From Gammaproteobacteria bacterium (GTDB taxonomy: Bacteria > Pseudomonadota > Gammaproteobacteria > GCA-001735895), in contig JAOTTY010000004.1 in NCBI GenBank assembly GCA_029864185.1, positions 1 to 42,180 of the forward strand: a stretch of 42,180 bases of DNA, in the 5' to 3' direction. Every line of letters starts with the position of its first letter. The stretch's first letter is position 1. The notes beneath the pieces were generated by a model. That model searched no databases and was not told the DNA's origin. It worked only from the letters and a program-made list of their open reading frames with translations. Below, one piece after another: positions 11,101-19,420 of the stretch. A program made the position numbers and the translations under genes.

Positions 11101-11686
11101 CGATCAGGCGATCCAGGTTTTCGCGGGTGTGACGAATCCGGGTTTCGGTTTCGCGACGGCGCTCCTTGTACTTCGAAATGCCCGCGGCCTCTTCGAGATA
11201 AACCCGCAGCTCCTCGGGCCTGGCATCGATAATCCGGCTTACCATCCCCTGTTCGATAATCGAGTAACTGCGTGGTCCGAGCCCGGTACCGAGAAAAATA
11301 TCGGCGATATCGCGGCGCCGGCAGCGGGTATTGTTCAAATAATATTTCGATTTGCCGACGCGGGTCGCGATGCGCTTGACCGAGATTTCATTGTACTTCG
11401 CGTACTCTCCCTTGATGCGACCGTCCGAGTTGTCGAAAACCAGCTCTACCGATGCCTGGCCAACCGGCTGGCGGCTGGACGATCCGCTGAAGATGACGTC
11501 TTCCATCGATTCGCCGCGCAGATTGCGCGCCGATGATTCGCCCATGACCCAGCGCACCGCGTCTATGACGTTGGATTTGCCGCAGCCGTTGGGACCGACG
11601 ATGCCGGTTATGTTCGCCGGAAAGGCGATTTTGCTTGGATCGACGAACGACTTGAAGCCGGATATTTTAATTTGACTGAGACGCAT
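8180..11686 (-). CDS. smc: Chromosome segregation ATPase SMC
   Basis: The 1168-residue protein has the complete SMC plan: an N-terminal ATPase half with MRLSQIKI-GFKSF and Walker A GPNGCGKSN (residues 31-39), a long coiled coil rich in Gln and Leu, a hinge around residues 500-650, a second coiled coil, and a C-terminal half with the signature LLSGGEKALTA and Walker B MLDEVDAPLDD. It condenses and resolves replicated chromosomes, usually with ScpA and ScpB, which are not in this window. Start chosen at the MRLSQIK methionine; the 21 extra upstream codons lack family similarity. A TATACT box on the minus strand at 11724-11729 is a possible -10. Confidence 0.97.
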
Positions 11687-11769
11687 CGGCGCGCGAACTT
11701 CCAGGGTGCAAAATGGCGGCCAGAGTATACCATTTGCGTTACCCATCATCAGTAAATCGCGGCAAATAA

Positions 11770-11797
11770 TTGCCTAATCCGCATGCAGCTATATAAT
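11770..11797 (+). promoter_or_regulatory. queF promoter
   Basis: TTGCCT at 11770-11775 and a perfect TATAAT at 11792-11797 are separated by 16 bases. A transcript would start near 11804, giving a leader of about 50 bases to the queF ATG. The leader is GC-rich, and I do not see a preQ1 riboswitch in it (no clear H-type pseudoknot pattern), although queuosine genes are often controlled that way. Confidence 0.65.
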
Positions 11798-11854
11798 GTC
11801 GCGCCGCGGGCCCCGAGTTGCGCTGGCCGTCCGCGATAACCTGAGAGAGCAATT

Positions 11855-12244
11855 ATGACCACGCAGCCATCCACGTCGCTGGATACGTTCGACAACCCGA
11901 ACCCCGAGCGGGACTATACGATTCGTATCGAAACGCCCGAGTTTACCTGTTTGTGCCCGGTTACCGGACAACCCGACTTTGCCGAAATCGAAATCGAGTA
12001 TGTGCCGGACAGGCTGTGTCTGGAACTGAAGGCGCTGAAGCTGTATTTCTGGTCGTATCGCGACCGCGGCGCTTTTCACGAAGCCGTTACCAATCAAATC
12101 CTGTCGGACCTGGTTGCCGCGGTATCGCCACGGTTTATGCGCCTCAACGCCGATTTCAACGTGCGTGGCGGCGTCTACACGCGGGTCGTCGCCGAGCATC
12201 GTGCCGAGGGCTGGGTCGCGGCTGAAGCGGTGGTGCTGCCGTGA
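11855..12244 (+). CDS. queF: NADPH-dependent 7-cyano-7-deazaguanine reductase QueF (short type)
   Basis: The 129-residue protein is the unimodular, YkvM-type QueF. It reduces the nitrile of preQ0 to preQ1, the last step before the base is inserted into tRNA for queuosine. The FT-C-CP-TGQPDFA motif supplies the catalytic C34 and D41, and the FHE motif (residues 74-76) the substrate-binding His and Glu. The usual ESKSLK segment reads ELKALK here. GAGAGAGC about 5 bases before the ATG is the ribosome site. It is divergent from smc and is followed 13 bases later by cysZ. Confidence 0.94.
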   Translation: MTTQPSTSLDTFDNPNPERDYTIRIETPEFTCLCPVTGQPDFAEIEIEYVPDRLCLELKALKLYFWSYRDRGAFHEAVTNQILSDLVAAVSPRFMRLNADFNVRGGVYTRVVAEHRAEGWVAAEAVVLP

Positions 12245-12257
12245 CGCCGGCCAGCCG

Positions 12258-13001
12258 ATGATTGCCGACGTTACCATCGGAACCCAGGCGCTGGCGCGCG
12301 CGCTGCGTTTGCTCAACACGCCCGGCATTAGGGCATACGTCATCATGCCGCTGCTGATCAATTTACTGATATTCGGCGTGCTGATCTGGTATGGCTACAG
12401 CCAGTTTTACCCTTTCGTCGAGTGGCTGATGTCCTACGTTCCGGGATTTCTCGATTTCATCAGATGGCTGATCTGGCTGTTCTTCGGCGTGCTGGCCGCG
12501 ATCACCGTGTTTTTTGCCTTCACCCCGGTGGCCAATATCATCGCGGCGCCTTTCAATGCCCTGATGTCGGAGAAAATCGAAGCGCTGCTAACCGGCCGGG
12601 CGGTCTCGTCCGACGTCGGATTTATGCGCATGGCGATCGACGCAATCGCTTCCCAGTTAGGCAAGCTGGTTTACATACTACTGTGGGCATCTGGATTATT
12701 CCTGGTCAGCCTGATCCCCGTCGTCAACCTGGTCGCCCCGCTGCTGTGGGTGATTTTCGGTTCCTGGCTGCTCTCGCTGGAATACTTCGATTACCCGATG
12801 GGCAATCACGACATCGTGTTTGCGGAACAAAAGCGACGCCTGGCGCAACGCCGCGGTATCTCGCTCGGATTCGGTGGCGCGGTCATGATCATGACCAGCA
12901 TCCCCATCGTCAACTTCCTCGCGATGCCGGTCGCGGTGGCAGGCGCCACCCTGCTCTGGGTCGAGCAATTTCAGTCCTCTTCCGCTTCTGCAACGGGCTA
13001 A
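12258..13001 (+). CDS. cysZ: CysZ/EI24-family sulfate transport protein
   Basis: The 247-residue polytopic protein aligns with E. coli CysZ at several points: PGIR-YVI-PLL-N near residue 22, APFN-LM-EK-EALLTG, an EYFDYP-GNH segment and the closing MPVAVAGATLLWV. CysZ is an inner membrane sulfate permease that feeds cysteine biosynthesis. Start is the ATG at 12258; longer in-frame sequence is out-of-frame queF. Probably co-transcribed with queF. No cys genes are adjacent, so the sulfate role is taken from the family. Confidence 0.88.
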   Translation: MIADVTIGTQALARALRLLNTPGIRAYVIMPLLINLLIFGVLIWYGYSQFYPFVEWLMSYVPGFLDFIRWLIWLFFGVLAAITVFFAFTPVANIIAAPFNALMSEKIEALLTGRAVSSDVGFMRMAIDAIASQLGKLVYILLWASGLFLVSLIPVVNLVAPLLWVIFGSWLLSLEYFDYPMGNHDIVFAEQKRRLAQRRGISLGFGGAVMIMTSIPIVNFLAMPVAVAGATLLWVEQFQSSSASATG

Positions 13002-13010
13002 TCCTGCACA

Positions 13011-13050
13011 CCAGCCCCTCCGATAATTCCGGGGAGCGTGTCGCGGCTGG
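13011..13050. terminator. Inverted repeat between cysZ and the phosphoesterase
   Basis: CCAGCC (13011-13016) pairs with GGCTGG (13045-13050), enclosing a smaller CTCC/GGAG stem (13018-13021 and 13033-13036). It fills the 52-base gap between convergent stops and has no T-run, so it is only a possible terminator. Confidence 0.3.
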
Positions 13051-13053
13051 CTG

Positions 13054-13881
13054 TTACAAGCTTAACGGGGGGAGGTGCAGCGGCTGGCCGCGCTGGCGGC
13101 GCTCGGTATCGGGGAGTATATCGATACTGGGCCACAGGCCGCTCGCTAGCGCCTGGCCGTATTCGATCATGCCAGCCGCGATGGTCGCGTCCCGGCTGAT
13201 CTCGTAATCGTATTCGAGTCGATGCCAGCTGACCATGGGCCGTTCCCCGGTCGGATCGATCAGCATGTACCAGCCGTGGCTGCCGCCGTCGTTGGCCGGC
13301 ATGCCGATGACGCCCGCGTTCAGCCAGAAACAATGGTCGATACGCTGGCCGAAAGGTATGCCCGAATGCCCGCCGATCACGACATCGGCGCTGGCTTCCC
13401 TGATTTGCGCAATCTTGGCCTCGGCATCGCTGGAGGCAAACACGAACGCGTTGATGCTCGACAGGCTGCCGTGCACCGCCCTGAAGCGCATCCCGGACAT
13501 CTCGAAGGCAATGCTACGCGACAGGCCCCGCATCCAGCGGCGCAACCCGCTGGCGACACGCAGATCGGCGTATCGATACCAGGTGCTCGCCAGCGTGGAG
13601 CAACTGCTGCCTTCTTCGAAGCCGCAGCCGCAATCGGGCTCGTTGAATGCGAGCGCCTCCTCGCAATTGCCCATCACCACGTGGATGCCCCAGTCACGGA
13701 TCAGCTCGAGAGTTTCGGCGGGTTCGGCGCAGTAGGCAACCAGGTCGCCGGTGCATATGACGCGATCGGCAGCGATACCGGCGTCGCGCGCGCGTTGCCG
13801 CATCGCGGTGGTAGCCGCAAGGTTGCTGTAGGGGCCGCCGAAAACCAGCATTTCCTGGTCGATATCGCCGAGTTCGAGCAT
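13054..13881 (-). CDS. Metallophosphoesterase-like protein with altered metal motifs
   Basis: The 275-residue protein has the calcineurin-like fold order: a first strand with FGGPYSN (residues 14-20), GDLVAY (45-50), MGNCEE (70-75), HGS (137-139) and GGHSG (170-174). The usual first motif D-x-H is replaced by G-P-Y, and the usual GNHE by GNCE, so several metal ligands are missing while D46, N72, H137 and H172 are kept. A cysteine patch, C73, C84, C86 and C93, follows the GNCE motif. I recall similar FGGPYSN proteins in other proteobacteria, so this is a subfamily rather than a decayed copy. Substrate unknown. ATG at 13881 with GGACGA upstream is preferred to a TTG nine codons earlier. Confidence 0.78.
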   Translation of the reverse strand: MLELGDIDQEMLVFGGPYSNLAATTAMRQRARDAGIAADRVICTGDLVAYCAEPAETLELIRDWGIHVVMGNCEEALAFNEPDCGCGFEEGSSCSTLASTWYRYADLRVASGLRRWMRGLSRSIAFEMSGMRFRAVHGSLSSINAFVFASSDAEAKIAQIREASADVVIGGHSGIPFGQRIDHCFWLNAGVIGMPANDGGSHGWYMLIDPTGERPMVSWHRLEYDYEISRDATIAAGMIEYGQALASGLWPSIDILPDTERRQRGQPLHLPPLSL

Positions 13882-14001
13882 TTTCGTCCGCTGTTGTTTG
13901 AATTGCAAAATTGGCGCGGTTGCGTCTCTGAGGTACCGCGGATAATACCTCCTCGGACCTTGACCGGGGGGTAAAAGTTCGCATACTGCTCGGCTATTAT
14001 C

Positions 14002-14826
14002 ATGGCAAAGGATTTAAGTTTGCGATTTTTGTTACCCGGCCTGATCCTGTTCGGCCTGCTGGCTGCCCAGGCGCAGGCGCAACCGCGTCAGTCGCTGGTA
14101 CCCGGCGGCATCGCCATCATCTCGCTCGAGCAGGAAAATACGACAAACTACCGGTTTCGGGACAAACCCGTGCTGATAGCCAAAATCGACGGTGTGCCGA
14201 GCGCACTGGTCGGATTGCCGCTCAACCTGAGGCCGGGCGAATATTTTATCGAGGCCCGCGACAGCAGTCAGGTGCGCAAGAAATTCTTCTCGATCAGGGA
14301 CAAGAAATACAGCACGCAACACATCACCATTACCGACGAGCGCAAGGTCAATCCCTACGCCAGCGACATGGAGCGCATTCTCGCCGAAAAAGCGCGTCAG
14401 CAGGTGGCACGCAACCACTACTCGCCGGCCGCGGTCGACGTCGATTTTATAACCCCGGTGAGCGGCGTCAGCACCGGCAGCTTCGGGCGTCGCCGGGTGT
14501 TCAATGGTCAACAGCGCCGTCCGCACAGCGGCATGGACATCGCCGCAGACACCGGCACGCCGGTGTTAAGCCCCAGCGCGGGCAGGGTTGTCGAACTGGG
14601 TGACTTCTTTTTCAGCGGCAACCTGGTCTATATCGATCACGGGCAGGGGCTGATCTCGATGTTTGCGCATCTAAGCGAAATCGACGTCAAGCTCGGCGAC
14701 CGGGTCGAGAAAGGTCAGATCGTCGGCAAGGTCGGTGCCACCGGCCGGGTGACCGGTCCGCACCTGCACTGGAGCCTGGGCCTGAACGGAACCTGGATCG
14801 ATCCCGCCCTGTTTCTACCAGACTAG
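14002..14826 (+). CDS. Secreted M23-family metallopeptidase
   Basis: The 274-residue protein has a signal peptide (hydrophobic residues 8-21, likely cleavage after AQA near residue 26), an N-terminal beta domain, and a C-terminal LytM/M23 domain from about residue 148. The zinc and catalytic residues are intact: H175 and D179 in HSGMD, H223 in FAHLS, and H254-L-H256. It should cut peptide cross-links of peptidoglycan in the periplasm. Similar proteins in gammaproteobacteria are annotated as M23 or LytM endopeptidases. Its stop overlaps the convergent YfaZ stop in the tetranucleotide CTAG. Confidence 0.9.
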   Translation: MAKDLSLRFLLPGLILFGLLAAQAQAQPRQSLVPGGIAIISLEQENTTNYRFRDKPVLIAKIDGVPSALVGLPLNLRPGEYFIEARDSSQVRKKFFSIRDKKYSTQHITITDERKVNPYASDMERILAEKARQQVARNHYSPAAVDVDFITPVSGVSTGSFGRRRVFNGQQRRPHSGMDIAADTGTPVLSPSAGRVVELGDFFFSGNLVYIDHGQGLISMFAHLSEIDVKLGDRVEKGQIVGKVGATGRVTGPHLHWSLGLNGTWIDPALFLPD

Positions 14827-15395
14827 AAAGTCAGCCGCACGCCAAAATGAACATTATCGTCGTCGGCCTCGTAGTCGGCACGATCCAGTTCGATTTCGAA
14901 ATGCCGGACCCCGATGAAAGCGACGGTCTGCGGCAAAGCCTCGATCTGAAATCCGAAGGTATAATCGATGATGGCGTCCGAGTCTGAAAAACTGGTGATC
15001 TCGGGGGCGAAGAACCCTTCCAGGAACACCGCCATTGGCATGGTGCCTGCAATGGTATACCTGACCTGTCCGCCGACGGCGAATGCGAACACGTCCTTGT
15101 CGGGCTTATCCAGCTGCCCGAGGTATCCTTTTACGCCGACGCCGAAGGTCAATGGATTTTGCTCCGATGGCTGGCGCATCTGCAATAATCCGCCCTGAAT
15201 AACATAGTCGCTCTCTTCGTTATAGAACAGGCCGAGCGAGAGATCGGCGCCGCCCCAGCCGATTACGCTGGAATCCGAGCGAAACGTGAACTGTGCGGTT
15301 TCCTTGCTCAGGGCGGCCTCGAAGTCGCTGGCTTTGACCGTGGAAAATGTCGCGAAGCAGATCATGCAAAAAATGGTGATGCGTAACAGATTCAT
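14823..15395 (-). CDS. YfaZ-like outer membrane protein
   Basis: The 190-residue protein has a signal peptide (cleavage likely after KA, residue 22), then alternating hydrophobic and polar strands with many aromatic residues, and ends in Phe, the usual C-terminal signature of outer membrane beta barrels. The pattern of a short barrel with a GADLSLGLFY early strand resembles the YfaZ family (about 180 residues in E. coli). Function unknown. A TATTAT box (minus strand, 15424-15429) could be its -10. Confidence 0.7.
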   Translation of the reverse strand: MNLLRITIFCMICFATFSTVKASDFEAALSKETAQFTFRSDSSVIGWGGADLSLGLFYNEESDYVIQGGLLQMRQPSEQNPLTFGVGVKGYLGQLDKPDKDVFAFAVGGQVRYTIAGTMPMAVFLEGFFAPEITSFSDSDAIIDYTFGFQIEALPQTVAFIGVRHFEIELDRADYEADDDNVHFGVRLTF

Positions 15396-15507
15396 CGTAC
15401 TACCGTGGTAAAAAAGTCGCGCAATAATAGCACAGGGTTCGGTGCCGTTGCCCGCCGAAAACGCGATAATTGAAAAAGTTACACTATCGCCGACAGCGGC
15501 GAAGGGA

Positions 15508-16215
15508 TTACCGCTCGAAGCTGTTGAACAACGGTGTAATCGGCGCAGTTTCGCTGACTACCGGGGTATCGAGCCAGCGAAACACGGGAGCCCATTGTTC
15601 CCTGTCGATGCGGTTGCGCGAGGTCGAAATCTCCTGCACCCCGATTCCCATTTCGATAGCCTGGGCATAAAGCTGCGTATCTCGCAGGCTTGAAATAAAT
15701 GGAATATTGAGGCTGAACAGGAACCTCTCCAGCGAGTGATACATCAGCGTATTCTTGCGCACCCGGTTCGCGACGACGGCGAGCCGAATCATTTTCCTGC
15801 GTGCACCGCCGGTCGTCAGCAGGGCCTTGATGAAGTGCGCGGTCGCATGAATATCGATAGGCGAAGGTAAAACCGGTATCAACACCGAGTCATTTTGTTG
15901 AAACAGCAATGCGAGTTCGGAGATATCGGTCCCCGCCGGCGAGTCGACGATCGCAACATCGGTTTCTGGTGGTACTCGCAGCTGCCACGAACGCGTCAGG
16001 CGGTGATCCGAGTTCTTCGACGCGTCGACGCCAGTCACCGGCGCGACATCCCCGGGACGTCGTCTGATCCAGGCCAGCGAAGAACCCTGGGTATCGTGAT
16101 CGAACAGGCGCACATTCTTCCCGACACGCGCGTAATGCGAGGCGAGATTGGTCGCGATGGTAGTCTTACCACAGCCGCCTTTGGCGTTGGTTACCAGAAT
16201 TCGTTGCAGGCTCAT
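15508..16215 (-). CDS. Orphan ParA/Soj-family ATPase
   Basis: The 235-residue protein has a deviant Walker A motif KGGCGKTT (residues 12-19), an FDHDTQGSS switch I segment around residue 38 and an IVDSPAG Walker B. Such ATPases position chromosomes, plasmids, chemotaxis arrays or other cargo by patterning on DNA or membrane. No ParB, parS-like array or McdB-like partner is recognisable next to it, so the cargo is unknown. It lies 76 bases downstream of der on the same strand, behind a T-tract-rich, probably curved segment that may carry its own promoter. Confidence 0.82.
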   Translation of the reverse strand: MSLQRILVTNAKGGCGKTTIATNLASHYARVGKNVRLFDHDTQGSSLAWIRRRPGDVAPVTGVDASKNSDHRLTRSWQLRVPPETDVAIVDSPAGTDISELALLFQQNDSVLIPVLPSPIDIHATAHFIKALLTTGGARRKMIRLAVVANRVRKNTLMYHSLERFLFSLNIPFISSLRDTQLYAQAIEMGIGVQEISTSRNRIDREQWAPVFRWLDTPVVSETAPITPLFNSFER

Positions 16216-16222
16216 GCTGTAA

Positions 16223-16228
16223 ATTCTA
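16223..16228 (-). promoter_or_regulatory. Possible -10 box of parA
   Basis: On the minus strand TAGAAT lies 8 bases before the parA ATG, a very short leader. No convincing -35 is present, but A-tracts further upstream could act as an UP element. Low confidence. Confidence 0.2.
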
Positions 16229-16244
16229 TGTGTAAATGCACTAA

Positions 16245-16321
16245 TTTTCAGATTTTTTGCCGATTTTGGGCTGTTTTTTTAATATTGGATCTTATTTTTT
16301 TCGCTTTTTGGTGCGTTTTTT
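16245..16321. other. Phased T-tract segment, predicted curved DNA
   Basis: Runs of four to seven T are centred at about 16246.5, 16255.5, 16265.5, 16277, 16298, 16307 and 16318.5, with AATATT filling the one missing position near 16284. The mean spacing over seven helical steps is close to 10.3 bases, in phase with B-DNA, which produces intrinsic curvature. The segment spans the der-parA intergenic region and the lysine-rich last codons of der. Confidence 0.6.
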
Positions 16322-17635
16322 GCCTGCAAAAGGATTTTTACCGGTCTTGAGCTCGATGCGCAGCGGGGTGCCCTTGAGTTTGAGCCTGGTGATAAAAAAG
16401 TTTGTCAGGTAGCGCAGGTATGCGTCCGGTAAATGCTGGGTTTGATTACCGTGGATGACGATTATCGGCGGATTGCGCCCCCCCTGGTGGGCATAGCGCA
16501 GTTTGATGCGTCTGCCATGATGCAGCGGCGGGTTATGCTTGAACACCGCCTCCTCGAGCAGGTCGGTCAAATAACGCGTATTGAAATCGCTACAGGCCGA
16601 GCGATAGGCCTGATCGACGGAGGCCATCAGCTCGCCGACACCGGTACCGTGCAGCGCCGAAATGAAATGCTGGGCCGCAAAAGACACGAACGACAGCCTG
16701 CGCTGCAGGGTACTGCGATTTTGCTCGCGCTGCTCGCTATCGAGCCCATCCCATTTGTTTACCGCAATAACCAGCGCGCGGCCGCTGTCGAGCACGTATC
16801 CCAGCAGGGTCATATCCTGATCGGTCAGGCCCTCGCGCGCATCGATGACGAGGATGACCACCTGCGATCTCTCGATGGCTTCTAGGGCCTTGATGACGCT
16901 GAATTTTTCGATCGCCTGCTGTACCTTGCCGCGCCGGCGCACGCCGGCGGTATCGATCAGCGTGTAAGCCTTGCCGTGCCGCTCGAAGGGGACGGATATG
17001 GTATCTCTGGTGGTGCCGGGCTGATCGAAGGCGACCACTCGCTCCGCTCCTACCAGCCGATTGATCAGCGTCGATTTACCGACATTGGGCCGCCCTACGA
17101 CCGCAATCAGGGGTCCGCCATCAGCGGTCTCGGGCTCCTGCTGCGGTGGATAGGCCTGCAGCAACCGGTCGAGCAGCATCCCGGTTCCCTTGCGATGCGC
17201 GGCCGATATGACGTGCACCTGTTCGAAGCCGAGCGCATAGAACTCGGATCGCGCCTGGTCCGCATCCATGCCGTCGGTCTTGTTGATCACGACATGGCAG
17301 GTTTTCCCCGCCTTGCGGGCCAGGTCGGCGATCATATGATCCCCATTGGTAAGGCCGTCCCGCGCGTCGACGATGAAAAGTATTTCGTCCGCCTCGTCCA
17401 TCGCGAGCCTGGTCTGGCGCGCCATCAGGTCATCGAGATCCTGTTTTTCGCCGCTGAGGCCGCCGGTGTCGACGACGATAAACGACTTACCGTCCCGTAC
17501 TCCGACGCCATACTGCCGATCCCGGGTCAAACCGGGCTCGTTGGCGACGATGGCGTCGCGGCTGCGGGTAAAAACATTGAACAGCGTGGATTTGCCGACA
17601 TTGGGACGGCCGATCAACGCGAAGACCGGAATCAT
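16292..17635 (-). CDS. der: Ribosome-biogenesis GTPase Der (EngA)
   Basis: The 447-residue protein has two tandem G domains with identical G1 motifs GRPNVGKST at residues 9-17 and 181-189, matching NKTD and NKWD G4 motifs, and a C-terminal KH-like domain ending in a basic KKRTKKRKK tail. Der is needed for maturation of the 50S subunit. The ATG overlaps the bamB stop as ATGA; the bamB-der pairing is widely conserved. Confidence 0.97.
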   Translation of the reverse strand: MIPVFALIGRPNVGKSTLFNVFTRSRDAIVANEPGLTRDRQYGVGVRDGKSFIVVDTGGLSGEKQDLDDLMARQTRLAMDEADEILFIVDARDGLTNGDHMIADLARKAGKTCHVVINKTDGMDADQARSEFYALGFEQVHVISAAHRKGTGMLLDRLLQAYPPQQEPETADGGPLIAVVGRPNVGKSTLINRLVGAERVVAFDQPGTTRDTISVPFERHGKAYTLIDTAGVRRRGKVQQAIEKFSVIKALEAIERSQVVILVIDAREGLTDQDMTLLGYVLDSGRALVIAVNKWDGLDSEQREQNRSTLQRRLSFVSFAAQHFISALHGTGVGELMASVDQAYRSACSDFNTRYLTDLLEEAVFKHNPPLHHGRRIKLRYAHQGGRNPPIIVIHGNQTQHLPDAYLRYLTNFFITRLKLKGTPLRIELKTGKNPFAGKKRTKKRKK

Positions 17636-18783
17636 CGCTGCAGCGAAACGGAGGCGAGTAATCCGGATTTATCCAGCGTCAACACCGAAGCCTCCCAGGT
17701 CAGCGGCTGCACGTAATTTCTGGAGTCCGTAACCTTTAGCCTGCCCAGCAATCTGCCATCAGCCTTGTTGAACCAGTGCAGGTAACCATCGAGATCGGCA
17801 ACCACCAGCTTGTCGTCGATTAGCGACGGCGCCGTTATCTTGCGCGCGTGCAGCACGTCCTGCTTCCAGAACGCCGAGCCGGTGCGTCGGTCGATCGACC
17901 ATATATCGCTGTTGTCGGCGCTCAGGTACAAGGCGTCGTCATCGATCGCAATCGACTGAAAACTCGAAAACTGACGCGACCATAGTAAATCCCCGCTTAC
18001 CGCCTGTACCGCCGCGAGGCGACCCTGAAACGAAACCACGTAAATAACGCCGTCGCGCAAAACGAAGCGACCGTCGAGGTCGACCAGTCGCTCTACCTCG
18101 GTGCGCCCGGTGGGCAAGCTAATGGTTGATTCCCACCTTACCTGGCCGCTGCTGCGCTCGTAGGCAACGAGCTTGCCGTCGTCGAAGCCTCCGAAAACCA
18201 GTTCGCCCCTGACCAGCGGCTCGCTGTTGCCGGTCAAGGATAGCGATGGCACCCGCCGCGAAACCACCCACTGCTGGCTGCCGTCGACCGCCGACAGGCT
18301 GCGCAACTTGCCGTCGACGCTGCGCAAGAAAACCTGCTCCCCGTCAATCACGGGCGTCGCGCGAATTTCACTGTCTATCTGGATCTGCCAGAGGATTTCC
18401 ATGCCCAGGTCGGCATTCCGGTAGGCGGCTACATCGCCATCCTGGGAAGTCGCTATCAGAATTCGCTCGTTGCCACCCAGACCGGTGATTGCGGCCAGTT
18501 CGGTGTCGTATCGCCACAGGCGTCTTCCGCTGGTCACGTCGACGCAGACGACCGAGCCCCTGGTGTCGATACTGTAGACGCGATTACCGAGCAGCAGCGG
18601 ACGCAATCGGTAGGAGGCCCTGTTCGCGGCCGCGCGCGTATCGAGCTTCCAGTTGAGCTTAAGCGCGACTTCGTCTTCGATATCGGTCAGTGGCGCCGGC
18701 GGTTCGCTATTGTCCTTTTCGCCCGAACAGGCGGCCAGCAATGCCACTAAAATCGGCGCAATCAGTCTGACAGCCTGATTCAA
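17632..18783 (-). CDS. bamB: Outer membrane assembly lipoprotein BamB
   Basis: The 383-residue lipoprotein has a signal peptide with lipobox LAAC (acylated C19) and then an eight-bladed PQQ-type beta propeller: repeats such as GRLAAVQAVSGDLLW, DDGKLVAYERSSGQVRW and SADNSDIWSIDRRTGSAFW. BamB is a periplasmic-facing partner of BamA in outer membrane protein insertion. The start is TTG, overlapping the yfgM stop as TTGA; no better start lies nearby, and the signal peptide begins right after it. Confidence 0.95.
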   Translation of the reverse strand: MNQAVRLIAPILVALLAACSGEKDNSEPPAPLTDIEDEVALKLNWKLDTRAAANRASYRLRPLLLGNRVYSIDTRGSVVCVDVTSGRRLWRYDTELAAITGLGGNERILIATSQDGDVAAYRNADLGMEILWQIQIDSEIRATPVIDGEQVFLRSVDGKLRSLSAVDGSQQWVVSRRVPSLSLTGNSEPLVRGELVFGGFDDGKLVAYERSSGQVRWESTISLPTGRTEVERLVDLDGRFVLRDGVIYVVSFQGRLAAVQAVSGDLLWSRQFSSFQSIAIDDDALYLSADNSDIWSIDRRTGSAFWKQDVLHARKITAPSLIDDKLVVADLDGYLHWFNKADGRLLGRLKVTDSRNYVQPLTWEASVLTLDKSGLLASVSLQR

Positions 18784-19403
18784 CTGCGCGCCCCGAGATC
18801 ATCGAGTTTCTGCTGCAGGAATTCACCATTGGCCGGACCGGGAACCGACGACTGCGCCTTGCGGTAGGCCGCAATGGCCTCGGCAACCTTCCCCTGTAGC
18901 GCATAGGCATCGCCACGCAACTCGTCGGCGCGCGCGGAGAACTCCTGTGGAAATTCGAACGCGAGCGTCGCCAGGGCCTGGTCGTATCGTTCTTGCTGGA
19001 TCTGCACGGCCGCCAGCCGGGTGCGCGCGATATAGGCCAGCGGCTTGTCCGCCGCAATGCCGACAGCCTGCTGCAGGGCAAGCTCGGCCTTGTCGAATTC
19101 GCCGTTACCGACATGGTTGGTGGCAAGGGCGAGTTGCGCCATCAGCGCATAGTCGGTCGATGCATAGTCATCGATCAGGAGTTCGGCCTGTCGCTGGACG
19201 GTATCGTCGTCCTTGGCCTCGAGCGCTTCGATCATTTGCGAAAAATGTCTGGATGCCTCGGCCGCGGTGGTTTCCTGCCAGTGGTTCCAGTAGTTGTAAC
19301 CACCGATGCCACCGACTCCGATAATGATTCCAAATACTATCGAAAGCCCGTTCTCTTTGAGCCAGGCTTTTAGCTTTTCGACCTGTTCTTCGTCGGTATC
19401 CAT
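18780..19403 (-). CDS. yfgM: YfgM-type ancillary SecYEG translocon subunit (TPR)
   Basis: The 207-residue protein has a cytoplasmic N-terminus (DTDEEQVEKLKAWLKENG), one membrane helix at about residues 21-39 and a periplasmic tetratricopeptide domain. This is the YfgM family, which in E. coli associates with the SecYEG translocon and the chaperone PpiD. It lies between hisS and bamB exactly as in E. coli. Confidence 0.92.
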   Translation of the reverse strand: MDTDEEQVEKLKAWLKENGLSIVFGIIIGVGGIGGYNYWNHWQETTAAEASRHFSQMIEALEAKDDDTVQRQAELLIDDYASTDYALMAQLALATNHVGNGEFDKAELALQQAVGIAADKPLAYIARTRLAAVQIQQERYDQALATLAFEFPQEFSARADELRGDAYALQGKVAEAIAAYRKAQSSVPGPANGEFLQQKLDDLGARS

Positions 19404-19420
19404 TTAACCCCTCTAATGAT

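Noticed and set aside
11798-11854. A preQ1 riboswitch in the queF leader
   Set aside because: The leader of about 50 bases lacks a visible hairpin plus A-rich tail pseudoknot; it is GC-rich and unlike known preQ1 aptamers, though a covariance search would be decisive.
12422-13207. A 261-residue plus-strand frame across cysZ
   Set aside because: It is a shifted reading of cysZ with Arg/Gly/Pro-rich, non-membrane composition, and cysZ itself matches its family fully.
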